Position numbers and translations under genes: made by a program. Shown in pieces: positions 15,450 to 23,950 of a stretch of DNA of 34,102 nucleotides (the first letter of the stretch is position 1; each line of letters starts with the position of its first letter). Origin of the DNA: CAZTAK01 sp964611585 (lineage in GTDB: Bacteria; Pseudomonadota; Alphaproteobacteria; SHVP01). A model generated the notes under the pieces. The model searched no databases and was not told the origin of the DNA. It saw only the letters and a list, made by a program, of their open reading frames with translations. The stretch lies in contig CAZTAK010000026.1 in NCBI GenBank assembly GCA_964611585.1, forward strand, positions 1 to 34,102. Direction: 5' to 3'.

Positions 15450-17221
15450 TGTGCGGCGTCGCCGGTCTGATGGCGCCCGAAGGGCGCACCCCCGACGCAG
15501 GCGCGGTGCGGCGCATGGGCGAGGCGCTGGCGCACCGTGGCCCCGATGGAACCGGACAGTACCGCTCGGGCGACGTTGCGATGGTGCACCGCCGGCTCGC
15601 CGTGATCGATCTCGAAACCGGCGATCAGCCGCTCTACGACGAGGGTGGTGCAGCGTTGATCGCCAATGCCGAAATCTACAACTATGTCGAGTTGCGCGCC
15701 GAGATGGGCGAGCAGAATTTTGCCACCCGGTCCGATTGCGAACCGGTGCTGCACGTTTACCGCAAGCATGGCCTCGATTTCGCCAAATTCTTGCGTGGCA
15801 TGTATGCGCTGGCGTTGCACGACCCGGCGGAAAACCGCCTGGTACTCGCGCGCGATCCGTTCGGGATCAAGCCGCTCTATTATGCGCGGACGTCATCGGG
15901 GTTCGCGTTTGCGTCCGAGCCGCAGGCGTTGATCGCCGCTGGTCTGGTCCAGCCGCGGATCGCCCCTGGCGTGCGCGACGAGTTTCTGCAGCTTCAGTTT
16001 TCGACCGGCGGGGGGACCATCTTCGAAGGTATCCATCGTGTGTTGCCCGGTGAAACTCTGGTCGTTAGCGGTGCGCGCATCGTCGAGCGCCGCCGCATTG
16101 CGGCGCTTCCGGCGGGCGCGCCGGTCGAATCCGATGAGGTTCCGGCGCTGCGTGAACTCGACGGTGTTCTCAACGGCAGCGTCGAGATACACCAGCGCTC
16201 GGACGTGCCGTACGGCATGTTTCTGTCGGGCGGCATCGATTCTTCCGCCCTGCTCGCCTTGATGGCGCGCCACAATGAGGCGCCGGTGCGTGCCTTCACG
16301 GCGGGATTTTCCGGCGGCGTCCATGACGAGCGCGACCATGCCCGCGCGCTGTGCCGCAAGGTCGGTGCCGAATTTGTCGGCATCGAGGTGACCGAAACCG
16401 ATTTCTGGCAACTGCTGCCGCGTCTGGCCGCGGCGATGGACGACCCCGCCGCCGACTACGCGATCCTGCCGACATACAAGCTCGCGGCCGAGGCCGGTGC
16501 CGATCTGAAAGTGGTTCTGTGCGGTGAAGGCGGCGACGAACTGTTCGCCGGCTACGGGCGCCACCGCAGTGCGCTGCGGCCGTGGTGGCTGGGCGGGCGG
16601 GCGCTGCGCCCGCGCGGCATCTTCGATGGTCTCGGCGTGCTGCGCGAAGAAGATCCGGGCTGGCGTGACGGCATCGTGGCGGCAGAAAGCACGGCCGCGC
16701 GCGAGGGACGTTCGCGTCTTCAGGTAGCGCAGGCGGTCGATTGCGCCGACTGGCTGCCCAACGATCTCCTTACGAAGATCGACCGCTGCCTGATGGCCCA
16801 CGGGATCGAGGGGCGGACGCCGCTGCTCGACCCGATAGTGGCCGCAGTCGGGTTCCGGCTTGCTGACGACCTCAAGGTCCGCGACGGCCAGGGCAAATAT
16901 CTGCTGCGGCGCTGGCTCGCTGAAAACCTGCCAGAAGCCAAAGCGTTTGCGCGCAAGCGCGGCTTCACCGTGCCGGTCGCTGAGTGGATCCGCCGTCAAG
17001 GCGCGCACATCGGCGATCTGGTTGCGCGCCAACCCTGCATCGTCGAAATCGCCAAACCAGACGAAGTACGGACGCTCTATCGCGCCTCCGGCAAGCATGA
17101 GGGCTTCGCGGCGTGGGTGCTTCTGTTCTATGCGTTGTGGTATGCGCGCCACGTATTGGGGCGCGAAACTGCGGACGACGCCTTTGCGGCACTCGATCTC
17201 GCGGCGGAGCGGGCGGCATGA
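15449..17221 (+). CDS. asnB: Asparagine synthetase (glutamine-hydrolysing), AsnB type
   Basis: The 590-residue protein has an N-terminal class II glutamine amidotransferase domain with the nucleophile C2 (MCGVAGLMAP), LAHRGPDGTG, NAEIYNYVELR and DPFGIKPLYYA. It also has an ATP-pyrophosphatase synthetase domain with the PP-loop SGGIDSS (260-266), VLCGEGGDELFAGYGRH and DLLTKIDRCLMAHGIEGRTP. It amidates a carboxylate using glutamine nitrogen and ATP. Within glycosyltransferase clusters, AsnB homologues often amidate uronic acids or similar residues rather than aspartate, so the true acceptor here may be a glycan precursor; that is inference from context. It is coupled to GT4 and, by ATGA, to the amidohydrolase downstream. 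Confidence 0.93.
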   Translation: MCGVAGLMAPEGRTPDAGAVRRMGEALAHRGPDGTGQYRSGDVAMVHRRLAVIDLETGDQPLYDEGGAALIANAEIYNYVELRAEMGEQNFATRSDCEPVLHVYRKHGLDFAKFLRGMYALALHDPAENRLVLARDPFGIKPLYYARTSSGFAFASEPQALIAAGLVQPRIAPGVRDEFLQLQFSTGGGTIFEGIHRVLPGETLVVSGARIVERRRIAALPAGAPVESDEVPALRELDGVLNGSVEIHQRSDVPYGMFLSGGIDSSALLALMARHNEAPVRAFTAGFSGGVHDERDHARALCRKVGAEFVGIEVTETDFWQLLPRLAAAMDDPAADYAILPTYKLAAEAGADLKVVLCGEGGDELFAGYGRHRSALRPWWLGGRALRPRGIFDGLGVLREEDPGWRDGIVAAESTAAREGRSRLQVAQAVDCADWLPNDLLTKIDRCLMAHGIEGRTPLLDPIVAAVGFRLADDLKVRDGQGKYLLRRWLAENLPEAKAFARKRGFTVPVAEWIRRQGAHIGDLVARQPCIVEIAKPDEVRTLYRASGKHEGFAAWVLLFYALWYARHVLGRETADDAFAALDLAAERAA

Positions 17222-18546
17222 AACACACCTTCGACCTGATCCTGCGCAACGGTACATGCGTCTCCCACCGGGGCATCGCACCGGCCGATATCGCCGTGCG
17301 CAAAGGGCGCATCGAGGAATTCGGAAGCCTGTCGCACGACAAAGCACGCCGCGAGATCGACGCCACCGGCCTTCACATATTTCCAGGAATCATCGACACC
17401 CAGGTGCACTTCCGCGAGCCGGGCATGGAGGGCAAGGAAGATCTCGAATCCGGCACGCGCGCCGCAGTTCTTGGCGGGGTGACTGCGGTATTCGAAATGC
17501 CCAACACCGCGCCGCCCACGACTACGCCAGCGGCGCTTGCCGACAAGATCACCCGCGCCAGTGGCCGCGCCTGGTGCGATTTCGCATTCTATTTTGGCGC
17601 GACGCCCGAAAATGCCGAACACCTCGGCGAATGGGAACGTCTGCCCGGTTGCTGCGGGGTCAAGGTCTTTATGGGATCCTCCACCGGCAACCTGCTGGTG
17701 GCGGACGACGCCGCGCTAACCCGCGTCCTCGAAAACGGGTCCCGCCGCGTTGCCGTCCATTGCGAGGACGAATCGCGCTTGCAGGAACGCAAACCGCTGG
17801 CGCGAACCGTGGCCGATCACCCGGTTTGGCGCGACGAGGAGACCGCGTTGTTGGCGACGCAAAGGCTGATCCATCTCGCCCGCGATGCCGGCCGGCGGGT
17901 GCACGTGCTTCACGTCACCACGGCCGAGGAGATCGAATTTCTGGCGGCCCACAAACGGATTGCCAGCGTCGAGGTCACTCCCCAGCACCTGACGCTGGCG
18001 GCGCCGGATTGCTATGAATCTCTCGGCACGCGCTCCCAGATGAATCCGCCGATCCGGGACGAGTCGCACCGCGCCGCGCTGTGGCGGGGCGTTACGGCGG
18101 GGATCGTCGATATCGTCGGCTCCGATCACGCGCCACACACACCCGGCGAAAAAGACAAGGACTACCCCGCCAGTCCGTCCGGGATGCCGGGGGTGCAGAC
18201 GATCCTTGCCCTGATGCTCGATCACGCCGCCGCCGGCCGCCTGACGCTGTTGCAGGTGCACGATCTTCTGTGCGCGGGACCGGCGCGGCTGTTCGGGATT
18301 TCGGGCAAGGGACGCCTCGCCGCGGGTTTTGATGCCGATCTTACGGTGGTCGATCTTGCCCGCCGTTTCGAGGTGACTGATGCGGCCCAGGCCTCCAAGG
18401 CCGGATGGACCCCGTTCGCCGGCCGAACGCTGACCGGCGCAGCCGTAATGACGATCATTCGCGGCAACATCGTCATGCGCGACGGCGAACTCGGCTCAAA
18501 GCCGCTGGGCCGGCCGATGCATTTTTGGGAAGGCCAGCCGGTCTGA
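17218..18546 (+). CDS. Dihydroorotase-like amidohydrolase
   Basis: The 442-residue protein is a TIM-barrel metal-dependent amidohydrolase related to type I dihydroorotase and allantoinase. It has IFPGIIDTQVHFREPGMEGK (54-73), GVKVFMGSSTG with K149 as the likely carboxylated lysine, VAVHCEDE (H181), VLHVTT (H232) and GSDHAPHTPGEKDKDYPASP with D303. The first metal motif is D-T-Q-V-H rather than the usual D-x-H-x-H, so one histidine ligand is replaced by Gln62. I recall this variant in alphaproteobacterial proteins annotated as dihydroorotase, whose reaction is often only assumed. It ends the glycosyltransferase-asnB operon with a 4-base overlap, so a role on a glycan-linked cyclic amide cannot be excluded. 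Confidence 0.85.
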   Translation: MKHTFDLILRNGTCVSHRGIAPADIAVRKGRIEEFGSLSHDKARREIDATGLHIFPGIIDTQVHFREPGMEGKEDLESGTRAAVLGGVTAVFEMPNTAPPTTTPAALADKITRASGRAWCDFAFYFGATPENAEHLGEWERLPGCCGVKVFMGSSTGNLLVADDAALTRVLENGSRRVAVHCEDESRLQERKPLARTVADHPVWRDEETALLATQRLIHLARDAGRRVHVLHVTTAEEIEFLAAHKRIASVEVTPQHLTLAAPDCYESLGTRSQMNPPIRDESHRAALWRGVTAGIVDIVGSDHAPHTPGEKDKDYPASPSGMPGVQTILALMLDHAAAGRLTLLQVHDLLCAGPARLFGISGKGRLAAGFDADLTVVDLARRFEVTDAAQASKAGWTPFAGRTLTGAAVMTIIRGNIVMRDGELGSKPLGRPMHFWEGQPV

Positions 18547-18631
18547 GCCGCCGGAACCGCTGTAGCTCCCCTCGCTGGCAGTTCGACGGGGCCCGACCCC
18601 AAAGGTCACGCCGCGTCCGCCTGCCCCGGGC

Positions 18632-18660
18632 CTGACGCGCGCGGCCGCGTCTGCTAAAAA
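18632..18660 (+). promoter_or_regulatory. Possible promoter for the reductase gene
   Basis: CTGACG (18632-18637) and TAAAAA (18655-18660) are 17 bases apart. The spacer contains a short palindrome, GACGCG (18634-18639) pairing with CGCGTC (18646-18651), which could be an operator or a leftover of termination for the upstream operon. Both hexamers are imperfect. Confidence 0.3.
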
Positions 18661-18700
18661 AGGGTCTCCCGAATAACTGATGCTTCCTGAGGCCCAACCC

Positions 18701-19688
18701 ATGAGCAAAACGCTCAAAGCCCTTCTCGCTACCGATGACGACGGTGCCGTCGCTTACGCAATTGCCGATCTCGATACCGGCCGATTGCCCGAAGGCGACG
18801 TAACTGTCGAGGTCGCCTATTCGGCCCTCAATTACAAGGACGGGCTTGCGCTCAGCGGCAACAAAGGCCGCATCATGCGGAGCTTGCCGATGGTGCCGGG
18901 GATCGATCTTGCCGGCACCGTCGTCGAGTCCGCCTCGCCCGATTACAAGCCCGGCGATTCGGTCGTCGTCAACGGCTGGGGGCTCTCTGAAACCGCCTGG
19001 GGCGGCTATGCGCAACAGGCGCGCCTCAAGTCCGAATGGCTGGTGCCGATCCCCGAGCCGCTCGATACTCGCCAGGCGATGGCGATCGGGACGGCCGGGT
19101 ACACGGCGATGCTGTCCGTGCTGGCGCTCGAACACATGGACGTCGGGCCGGGATCGGGCGAGGTGCTGGTGACGGGCGCCGCCGGCGGTGTCGGTAGCGT
19201 CGCCGTCGCGGTGCTGGCGCAACTGGGCTACTCGGTCACCGCCGCCACCGGGCGCGAAGGAACCCATGACTATCTTAGGGATCTCGGCGCCAAATCCATC
19301 ATCGGCCGCGACGAGTTCGAAGCCGATTCCGGCCGCCCGATCGACAAACCGCGCTGGGCCGGCGCCGTCGATACCGTCGGCGGCGCCATCCTCGCCCATG
19401 TGCTGCGCGCGATTCAGCCCCGCGGCGCGGTGGCGATGTGCGGCAATGCCGCGGGTCTCGACGTTCCAACCTCGGTGCTGCCGTTCATCCTCCGCGGCAT
19501 CACGCTGCTCGGGATCGATTCGGTCTATTGCCCGCGCGAAAGGCGGCTGGAGGCGTGGCGCCGGCTTGCCACCGATCTTCCGCTCGACAAGCTCGAGGCG
19601 ATGACGACGGTGGTGCCGCTCGCCGGTGTGCTCGGTCTTGCCAAAGAAATTCTCAAGGGCCGCGTGCGCGGTCGCGTCGTGGTCGACG

Positions 19689-19699
<11 letters not shown>
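18701..19699 (+). CDS. MDR-family oxidoreductase, AcuI/YhdH type (acrylyl-CoA reductase-like)
   Basis: The 332-residue protein is a zinc-free medium-chain reductase: VEVAYSALNYKDGLALSGN, MVPGIDLAGTVVES, the NADPH site VLVTGAAGGVGSVAVAVLAQ, and the quinone-reductase-like end GITLLGIDSVYCPRERRLEAW, which is characteristic of AcuI/YhdH. These enzymes reduce acrylyl-CoA to propionyl-CoA and serve in DMSP or 3-hydroxypropionate metabolism and detoxification. The ATG at 18701 is preferred because GAGG lies about 10 bases upstream and it matches family N-termini; ATG 18680 would add 7 residues. It converges with cysQ, and their 3' ends overlap by 11 bases. Confidence 0.9.
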
Positions 19700-20456
<757 letters not shown>

Positions 20457-20656
20457 GGGCAATCTTTTTGTCGGACGGGAATCTTGATCGAAATTTGGCG
20501 GCGACGAGCGCAACCAACTTGCGTTAGTCGCATTCGCTACACGGTGGCACGCAAACTATCAAGTTTTAGTGACGTTGGTTGTGCCGGGTCCGCCGCCGCC
20601 AAATGTCTGAACCGGCGGCGCGGTTCGCGGAGGACATCGGGCGTAGGGGACTGTTG

Positions 20657-21124
20657 ATGAAACGGGTGCTTGTGATTGACGACGATGAGTCCTTGCGCGG
20701 GACGATTCGGGAAATCCTCGAGGAAGCGGGTTACGAGGTCGACGAGGCCAAGGATGGTCGGGAAGGGGTGAACCGGTACCAAGCTGTCTTGCCCGATCTC
20801 GTGCTCACCGACATCGTCATGCCCGAACAGGATGGGTTGGAAATCATCTTCACGCTGATGCGCGACCATCCCGGGACGAATGTGGTCGCCATGTCGGGGA
20901 AAACCCGGTTCGGAGCTGCTGACTTTCTCGACTATGCGCGCAAATTCGGGGCCCATGAGACGCTAGTGAAACCGTTCCGCCGCAACGAGCTGCTGACGGT
21001 GGTGCGAAGGACGCTGGCCGGAGGGAGTTCGGTCCGGTCGTGTGGTCCCGGTGCCGGGCGGATCGGGCGGATTGGCATCGGGTTCCTGATACTTGGCTCC
21101 TGGCCCCTGACGCTTGATGCCTGA
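20657..21124 (+). CDS. Single-domain response regulator (CheY-like receiver)
   Basis: Residues 1-121 form a complete receiver domain: VLVIDDDESLR with acidic-pocket D8/D9/D10, phosphoacceptor D52 in LVLTDIVMPEQDG, S80 in VVAMSGKT, and K105 in ETLVKPFRRNELL. No output domain follows. Residues 124-155 are a Gly/Arg-rich tail, and the last dozen or so residues are encoded by the heptanucleotide repeat starting at 21087, so the natural C-terminus may have been extended by the repeat. The start at 20657 is chosen as the first residue of the receiver fold; the open frame further up to 20579 carries no conserved sequence. No histidine kinase gene is adjacent. Confidence 0.88.
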   Translation: MKRVLVIDDDESLRGTIREILEEAGYEVDEAKDGREGVNRYQAVLPDLVLTDIVMPEQDGLEIIFTLMRDHPGTNVVAMSGKTRFGAADFLDYARKFGAHETLVKPFRRNELLTVVRRTLAGGSSVRSCGPGAGRIGRIGIGFLILGSWPLTLDA

Positions 21125-21255
21125 TTCCTGGCCCTAGACCCCCGATTTCTGACCCCTGACGCCTGATTCCTGGCCCCCTATCCCCGATTTCAGGCCCCAG
21201 ACCCCTGATCCCTGGCCCCCTATCCTTGGCCCCTGACCCCCGATTGCCGATTTCT
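21087..21255. repeat. Degenerate heptanucleotide tandem repeat (minisatellite), about 24 units
   Basis: From 21087 the plus strand reads as consecutive 7-base units of the form TGRNNCC, for example TGGCCCC, TGACGCT, TGATGCC, TGATTCC, TGACCCC and TGATCCC, with occasional one-base slips. On the other strand the units read GGGGTCA, GGAATCA, GGGGCCA. The array is about 169 bases long. It contains the response regulator stop codon (21122-21124) and ends 16 bases before the -35 box of the SOS promoter. It is not a CRISPR array, since there are no spacers. Confidence 0.85.
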
Positions 21256-21271
21256 GCCGCCGTGGCGCGGC

Positions 21272-21300
21272 TTGACTCAAGGCCGGTCTTTGATTAGAAC
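21272..21300 (+). promoter_or_regulatory. Sigma70-type promoter of the imuA-imuB-dnaE2 operon
   Basis: TTGACT (21272-21277) and TAGAAC (21295-21300) are separated by exactly 17 bases. The -10 hexamer overlaps the first half of the LexA box, so LexA binding would block RNA polymerase. Transcription would start near 21307, about 87 bases upstream of imuA. Confidence 0.7.
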
Positions 21301-21311
21301 AAAACAAGAAC
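21297..21311 (+). promoter_or_regulatory. LexA (SOS) box, alphaproteobacterial direct-repeat type
   Basis: GAAC (21297-21300), seven bases AAAACAA, GAAC (21308-21311): this is exactly the GAAC-N7-GAAC direct repeat (GTTC-N7-GTTC on the other strand) recognised by alphaproteobacterial LexA. It overlaps the -10 box and start region of the imuA promoter, as expected for an SOS-repressed operon. Confidence 0.9.
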
Positions 21312-21393
21312 ATAAATAGGGTCGGCAAGGGATGGCTCTCCGGCCCCACCAGGGCTCCGGAGAAGGGAGAGCAACCGGGAAAGGGAGAAGGCG

Positions 21394-22347
21394 ATGTCGG
21401 GTGCGCCCGAAACCGTTTGTCCGCTGCCAGCCGGTGGCGGGCCGAAGCCGGAGGCCGGAAGCCGGTCCCGGCCGCGCCGGGCCGATGGCGGGTGGCTGCG
21501 GGTCCTGCGTGCGCGCATCGGCGCGATCGAGCGTCCCGGCGGCTTCGAAACGGTGGCGCCGCCGGTTTCCTTCGGGGCGGCGGCGGTCGATGCCGCGTTG
21601 CCCTGGGGCGGTCTGCCCCGCAATTGTCTCCACGAAGTGACGGGCGGGGTGGCTGCGGCCGGGTTTGCCGCCGCCCTGCTCGGCCGCCTCGCCGAGCCGG
21701 CAGGCACGGTGGTGTGGTGTTCGCGCACGCCGGCGGTGTTCGACGGCGGCCACCTCTACGGCCCCGGCCTGGTTCCTTTCGGCCTCGATCCGGCACGGTT
21801 GGTGCTGGTACGCGCGCGCACCGGCGCGGACCTGTTGTGGGCACTGGAAGAGGCGCTGCGCAGCGGCCGTCCGGCGGCGGTGCTGGGCGAGACCGGCGCC
21901 ATCGGCCTTGCCGCCAGCCGGCGGCTGCAACTGGCGGCCGAGGCGGGCGGCGTAACCGCTTTGGTGTGGCGGCGGCCTGAATCCGGCGTCCGTCCCGGCG
22001 ACAGCAACCCCTCCGTCGCCGTGACCCGCTGGCACATCCGTCCCGCTTCGTCGGCCGGTCCCATTTCGTCGGCCGGTTCCGTGTCGGGGCCGTGGCGAGC
22101 CGACCTTCTGCGTTGCCGCACCGGCCGGCCCGGATCGTGGCGCATGTCCTGGAACTTCGCGCGGCAGGTCTTTGCCGCTCAACCCATTTTCGGCAATGCA
22201 ACCGAAAACGAAAATACAAACGCAAACCCGCGCCCGGGTGCGGGCGGCGGACAAGCCGGCGGCGCGGATCGTGTCGCTGTTCTTGCCCCGCTTCGCGACC
22301 GACAGGCTGAACCGCGTTCGGCCCGGGTCCGCGCGTCCACATCCTGA
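21394..22347 (+). CDS. imuA: ImuA, RecA-like SOS mutagenesis protein
   Basis: ImuA belongs to the damage-inducible mutasome with ImuB and DnaE2. The 317-residue protein has the family's conserved blocks: AAVDAALPWGGLPRNCLHEV, TVVWCSRTPAVFDGGHLYGP, LVLVRARTGADLLWALEEAL, ALVWRRPES, and DLLRCRTGRPGSWRMSW near the usual C-terminus. The last 50 or so residues after that are unconserved and are encoded in a frame that overlaps imuB for 152 bases. A GGGAGAAGG Shine-Dalgarno sits just before the ATG. The gene is preceded by a promoter with a LexA box. ImuA's biochemical role is thought to be interaction with RecA and ImuB. Confidence 0.9.
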   Translation: MSGAPETVCPLPAGGGPKPEAGSRSRPRRADGGWLRVLRARIGAIERPGGFETVAPPVSFGAAAVDAALPWGGLPRNCLHEVTGGVAAAGFAAALLGRLAEPAGTVVWCSRTPAVFDGGHLYGPGLVPFGLDPARLVLVRARTGADLLWALEEALRSGRPAAVLGETGAIGLAASRRLQLAAEAGGVTALVWRRPESGVRPGDSNPSVAVTRWHIRPASSAGPISSAGSVSGPWRADLLRCRTGRPGSWRMSWNFARQVFAAQPIFGNATENENTNANPRPGAGGGQAGGADRVAVLAPLRDRQAEPRSARVRASTS

Positions 22348-23947
22348 TCCGTCGGCGCCGCAGGTCACGGCGCTCAAGGATGGGGGCGCGCTCCGCGTGG
22401 CCGCCGTCAATAGCGCCGCCGAAGGGGCAGGCGTTGTGCCCGGGCTGGCGCTCGCCGATGCCCGCGCCCTGGTGCCGGACCTCCATGCTTTTCCCGCAAA
22501 TCCCGATCACGATGCCCGGGCGCTGACCCGGCTGGCCGCATGGTGCGGCCGCTACACTCCCTGGACCGCGCCCGAAGCCGATGCCGGTGCGGGCGAGGCG
22601 GGGGCCGGCATCTGGCTCGACGTATCCGGCTGTGCCCATCTCTTCGGCGGCGAGAGCGCGCTTTTGGACGATCTGGTTGGGCGTCTCGGCGGCCTCGGAT
22701 TTTCGGCCCGGGCGGCTGTTGCCGAAACGCCCGGCGCGGCGTGGGCGATGGCCCGCTTCGGGATGGTACCGGGAACGCGCACCACCCGCATCGCGCCGGG
22801 GGAGGTGCGATCCGTGCTGGCGTCGTTGCCGGTGGCGAGCTTGCGCCTTGCGCCCGGGGTGGCGGACGGGTTGTCGCGTCTCGGTCTGCGCCGCGCCAGC
22901 GATCTTTATGACTTGCCGCGCGGGCCGCTGGTGACGCGCTTTGGCGAATCGTTGATCCGCCGGGTCGATCAGGCGCTGGGGCGGGCGCCGGAGCCGGTAT
23001 CGCCCCAAATCCCGCCGCCGCGCTACCGCGCGCGTTTCGGTTTTGCCGAACCGATCGCCACCGCGCGCGCCATCGAAGCCGCCACGGAAAAACTTCTTGC
23101 CACCTTGTGCGCGGGGCTCGAACGCGACGGCCGCGGCGCGCGGCAGATCGAACTTTCGTGTTTCCGCAGCGACGGCGAGGTGGCCCGGATCGCCGCCGGC
23201 ACCAGCCGTCCGGTGCGCGAGGCGGGGCCCCTGTTGCGCCTGCTGCGCGAGCATTTCGAGACGATAGATCCCGGATTCGGCATCGATGTCATGGTGCTGA
23301 CCGCACCTGCGACCGATCGTCTGGCCGACCGCCAACTCGGGCTCTCCGGCCGCGGGACCGGGCCGGACGGCGAGAACGGCGGTGCGGACGGCGCCTCGCT
23401 CGCGCCCCTGATCGACCGCCTTGCCAACCGGCTGGGGGCGGACAACGTGGTGCGCCTCGTGCCGCGCCAAAGCCATTTGCCGGAACGTGCGGTTCGGGCC
23501 GTGCCGTTGCTTCGGGGGCGGCAGGCGGAAGAGACGCCCGCGCCGTCCCGGTCTCCCTGGGCCGGGCGGCCCCGGCCCTTGTCGCTGTTCCATCCGCCGC
23601 AGCCGGTCGAAGTGATGGCGCCGGTGCCCGACGATCCGCCGGTGCTGTTCCGCTGGCGGAGGCGCGTGCACCGGGCCGTGCGCGCCGAGGGGCCGGAACG
23701 CCTCGGCCCCGAATGGTGGCGGGAATGGTTCGGCACTGGCGAGGCGGACTGCGCCTTTGCGCCCGCCGCCGGGATGCCGGAATCGGCCCGGACCCGCGAT
23801 TACTACGTCGTCGAGGACGAAGGCGGTGCGCGCTTCTGGCTTTACCGCAACGGCCTCTACCGCCCCGGCGCACCCCCCAGCCCGGGCGCCGGCCCGCACG
23901 CCGGCCAGGGTGCGCCGCGCTGGTACCTGCACGGGCTGTTCGGGTGA
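22196..23947 (+). CDS. imuB: ImuB, catalytically inactive Y-family polymerase-like protein
   Basis: ImuB links DnaE2 to the beta clamp during translesion synthesis. The 583-residue protein has the Y-family-like blocks VSLFLPRFATDRLNR, VPGLALADARALVPDL, WLDVSGCAHLFGGE, an HhH-like LRLAPGVADGLSRLGLRRAS and DLYDLPRGPLVTRFGE, then a little-finger-like domain (QIPPPRYRARFGFAEPI). The paired acidic residues needed by true Y-family polymerases are not evident, as usual for ImuB. It ends RWYLHGLFG, preceded by a Gly/Pro/Ala-rich stretch. The start is uncertain: ATG 22196 gives a basic, Gln/Thr-rich extension, and a GTG about 25 codons later would begin at the conserved block. It overlaps imuA and ends 3 bases before dnaE2. 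Confidence 0.9.
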   Translation: MQPKTKIQTQTRARVRAADKPAARIVSLFLPRFATDRLNRVRPGSARPHPDPSAPQVTALKDGGALRVAAVNSAAEGAGVVPGLALADARALVPDLHAFPANPDHDARALTRLAAWCGRYTPWTAPEADAGAGEAGAGIWLDVSGCAHLFGGESALLDDLVGRLGGLGFSARAAVAETPGAAWAMARFGMVPGTRTTRIAPGEVRSVLASLPVASLRLAPGVADGLSRLGLRRASDLYDLPRGPLVTRFGESLIRRVDQALGRAPEPVSPQIPPPRYRARFGFAEPIATARAIEAATEKLLATLCAGLERDGRGARQIELSCFRSDGEVARIAAGTSRPVREAGPLLRLLREHFETIDPGFGIDVMVLTAPATDRLADRQLGLSGRGTGPDGENGGADGASLAPLIDRLANRLGADNVVRLVPRQSHLPERAVRAVPLLRGRQAEETPAPSRSPWAGRPRPLSLFHPPQPVEVMAPVPDDPPVLFRWRRRVHRAVRAEGPERLGPEWWREWFGTGEADCAFAPAAGMPESARTRDYYVVEDEGGARFWLYRNGLYRPGAPPSPGAGPHAGQGAPRWYLHGLFG

Positions 23948-23950
23948 GCC

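Noticed and set aside
20545..20560. TGGCAC upstream of the response regulator as a sigma54 -24 element
   Set aside because: The required GC at -12 is absent (CTAT instead of TTGC), and the gene start is about 100 bases further on.
20579..20656. N-terminal extension of the response regulator from 20579
   Set aside because: The extra residues have no conservation; the receiver begins cleanly at the ATG at 20657.
21087..21255. The heptad array as a CRISPR
   Set aside because: Units are 7 bases, contiguous and degenerate, with no unique spacers and no cas genes.
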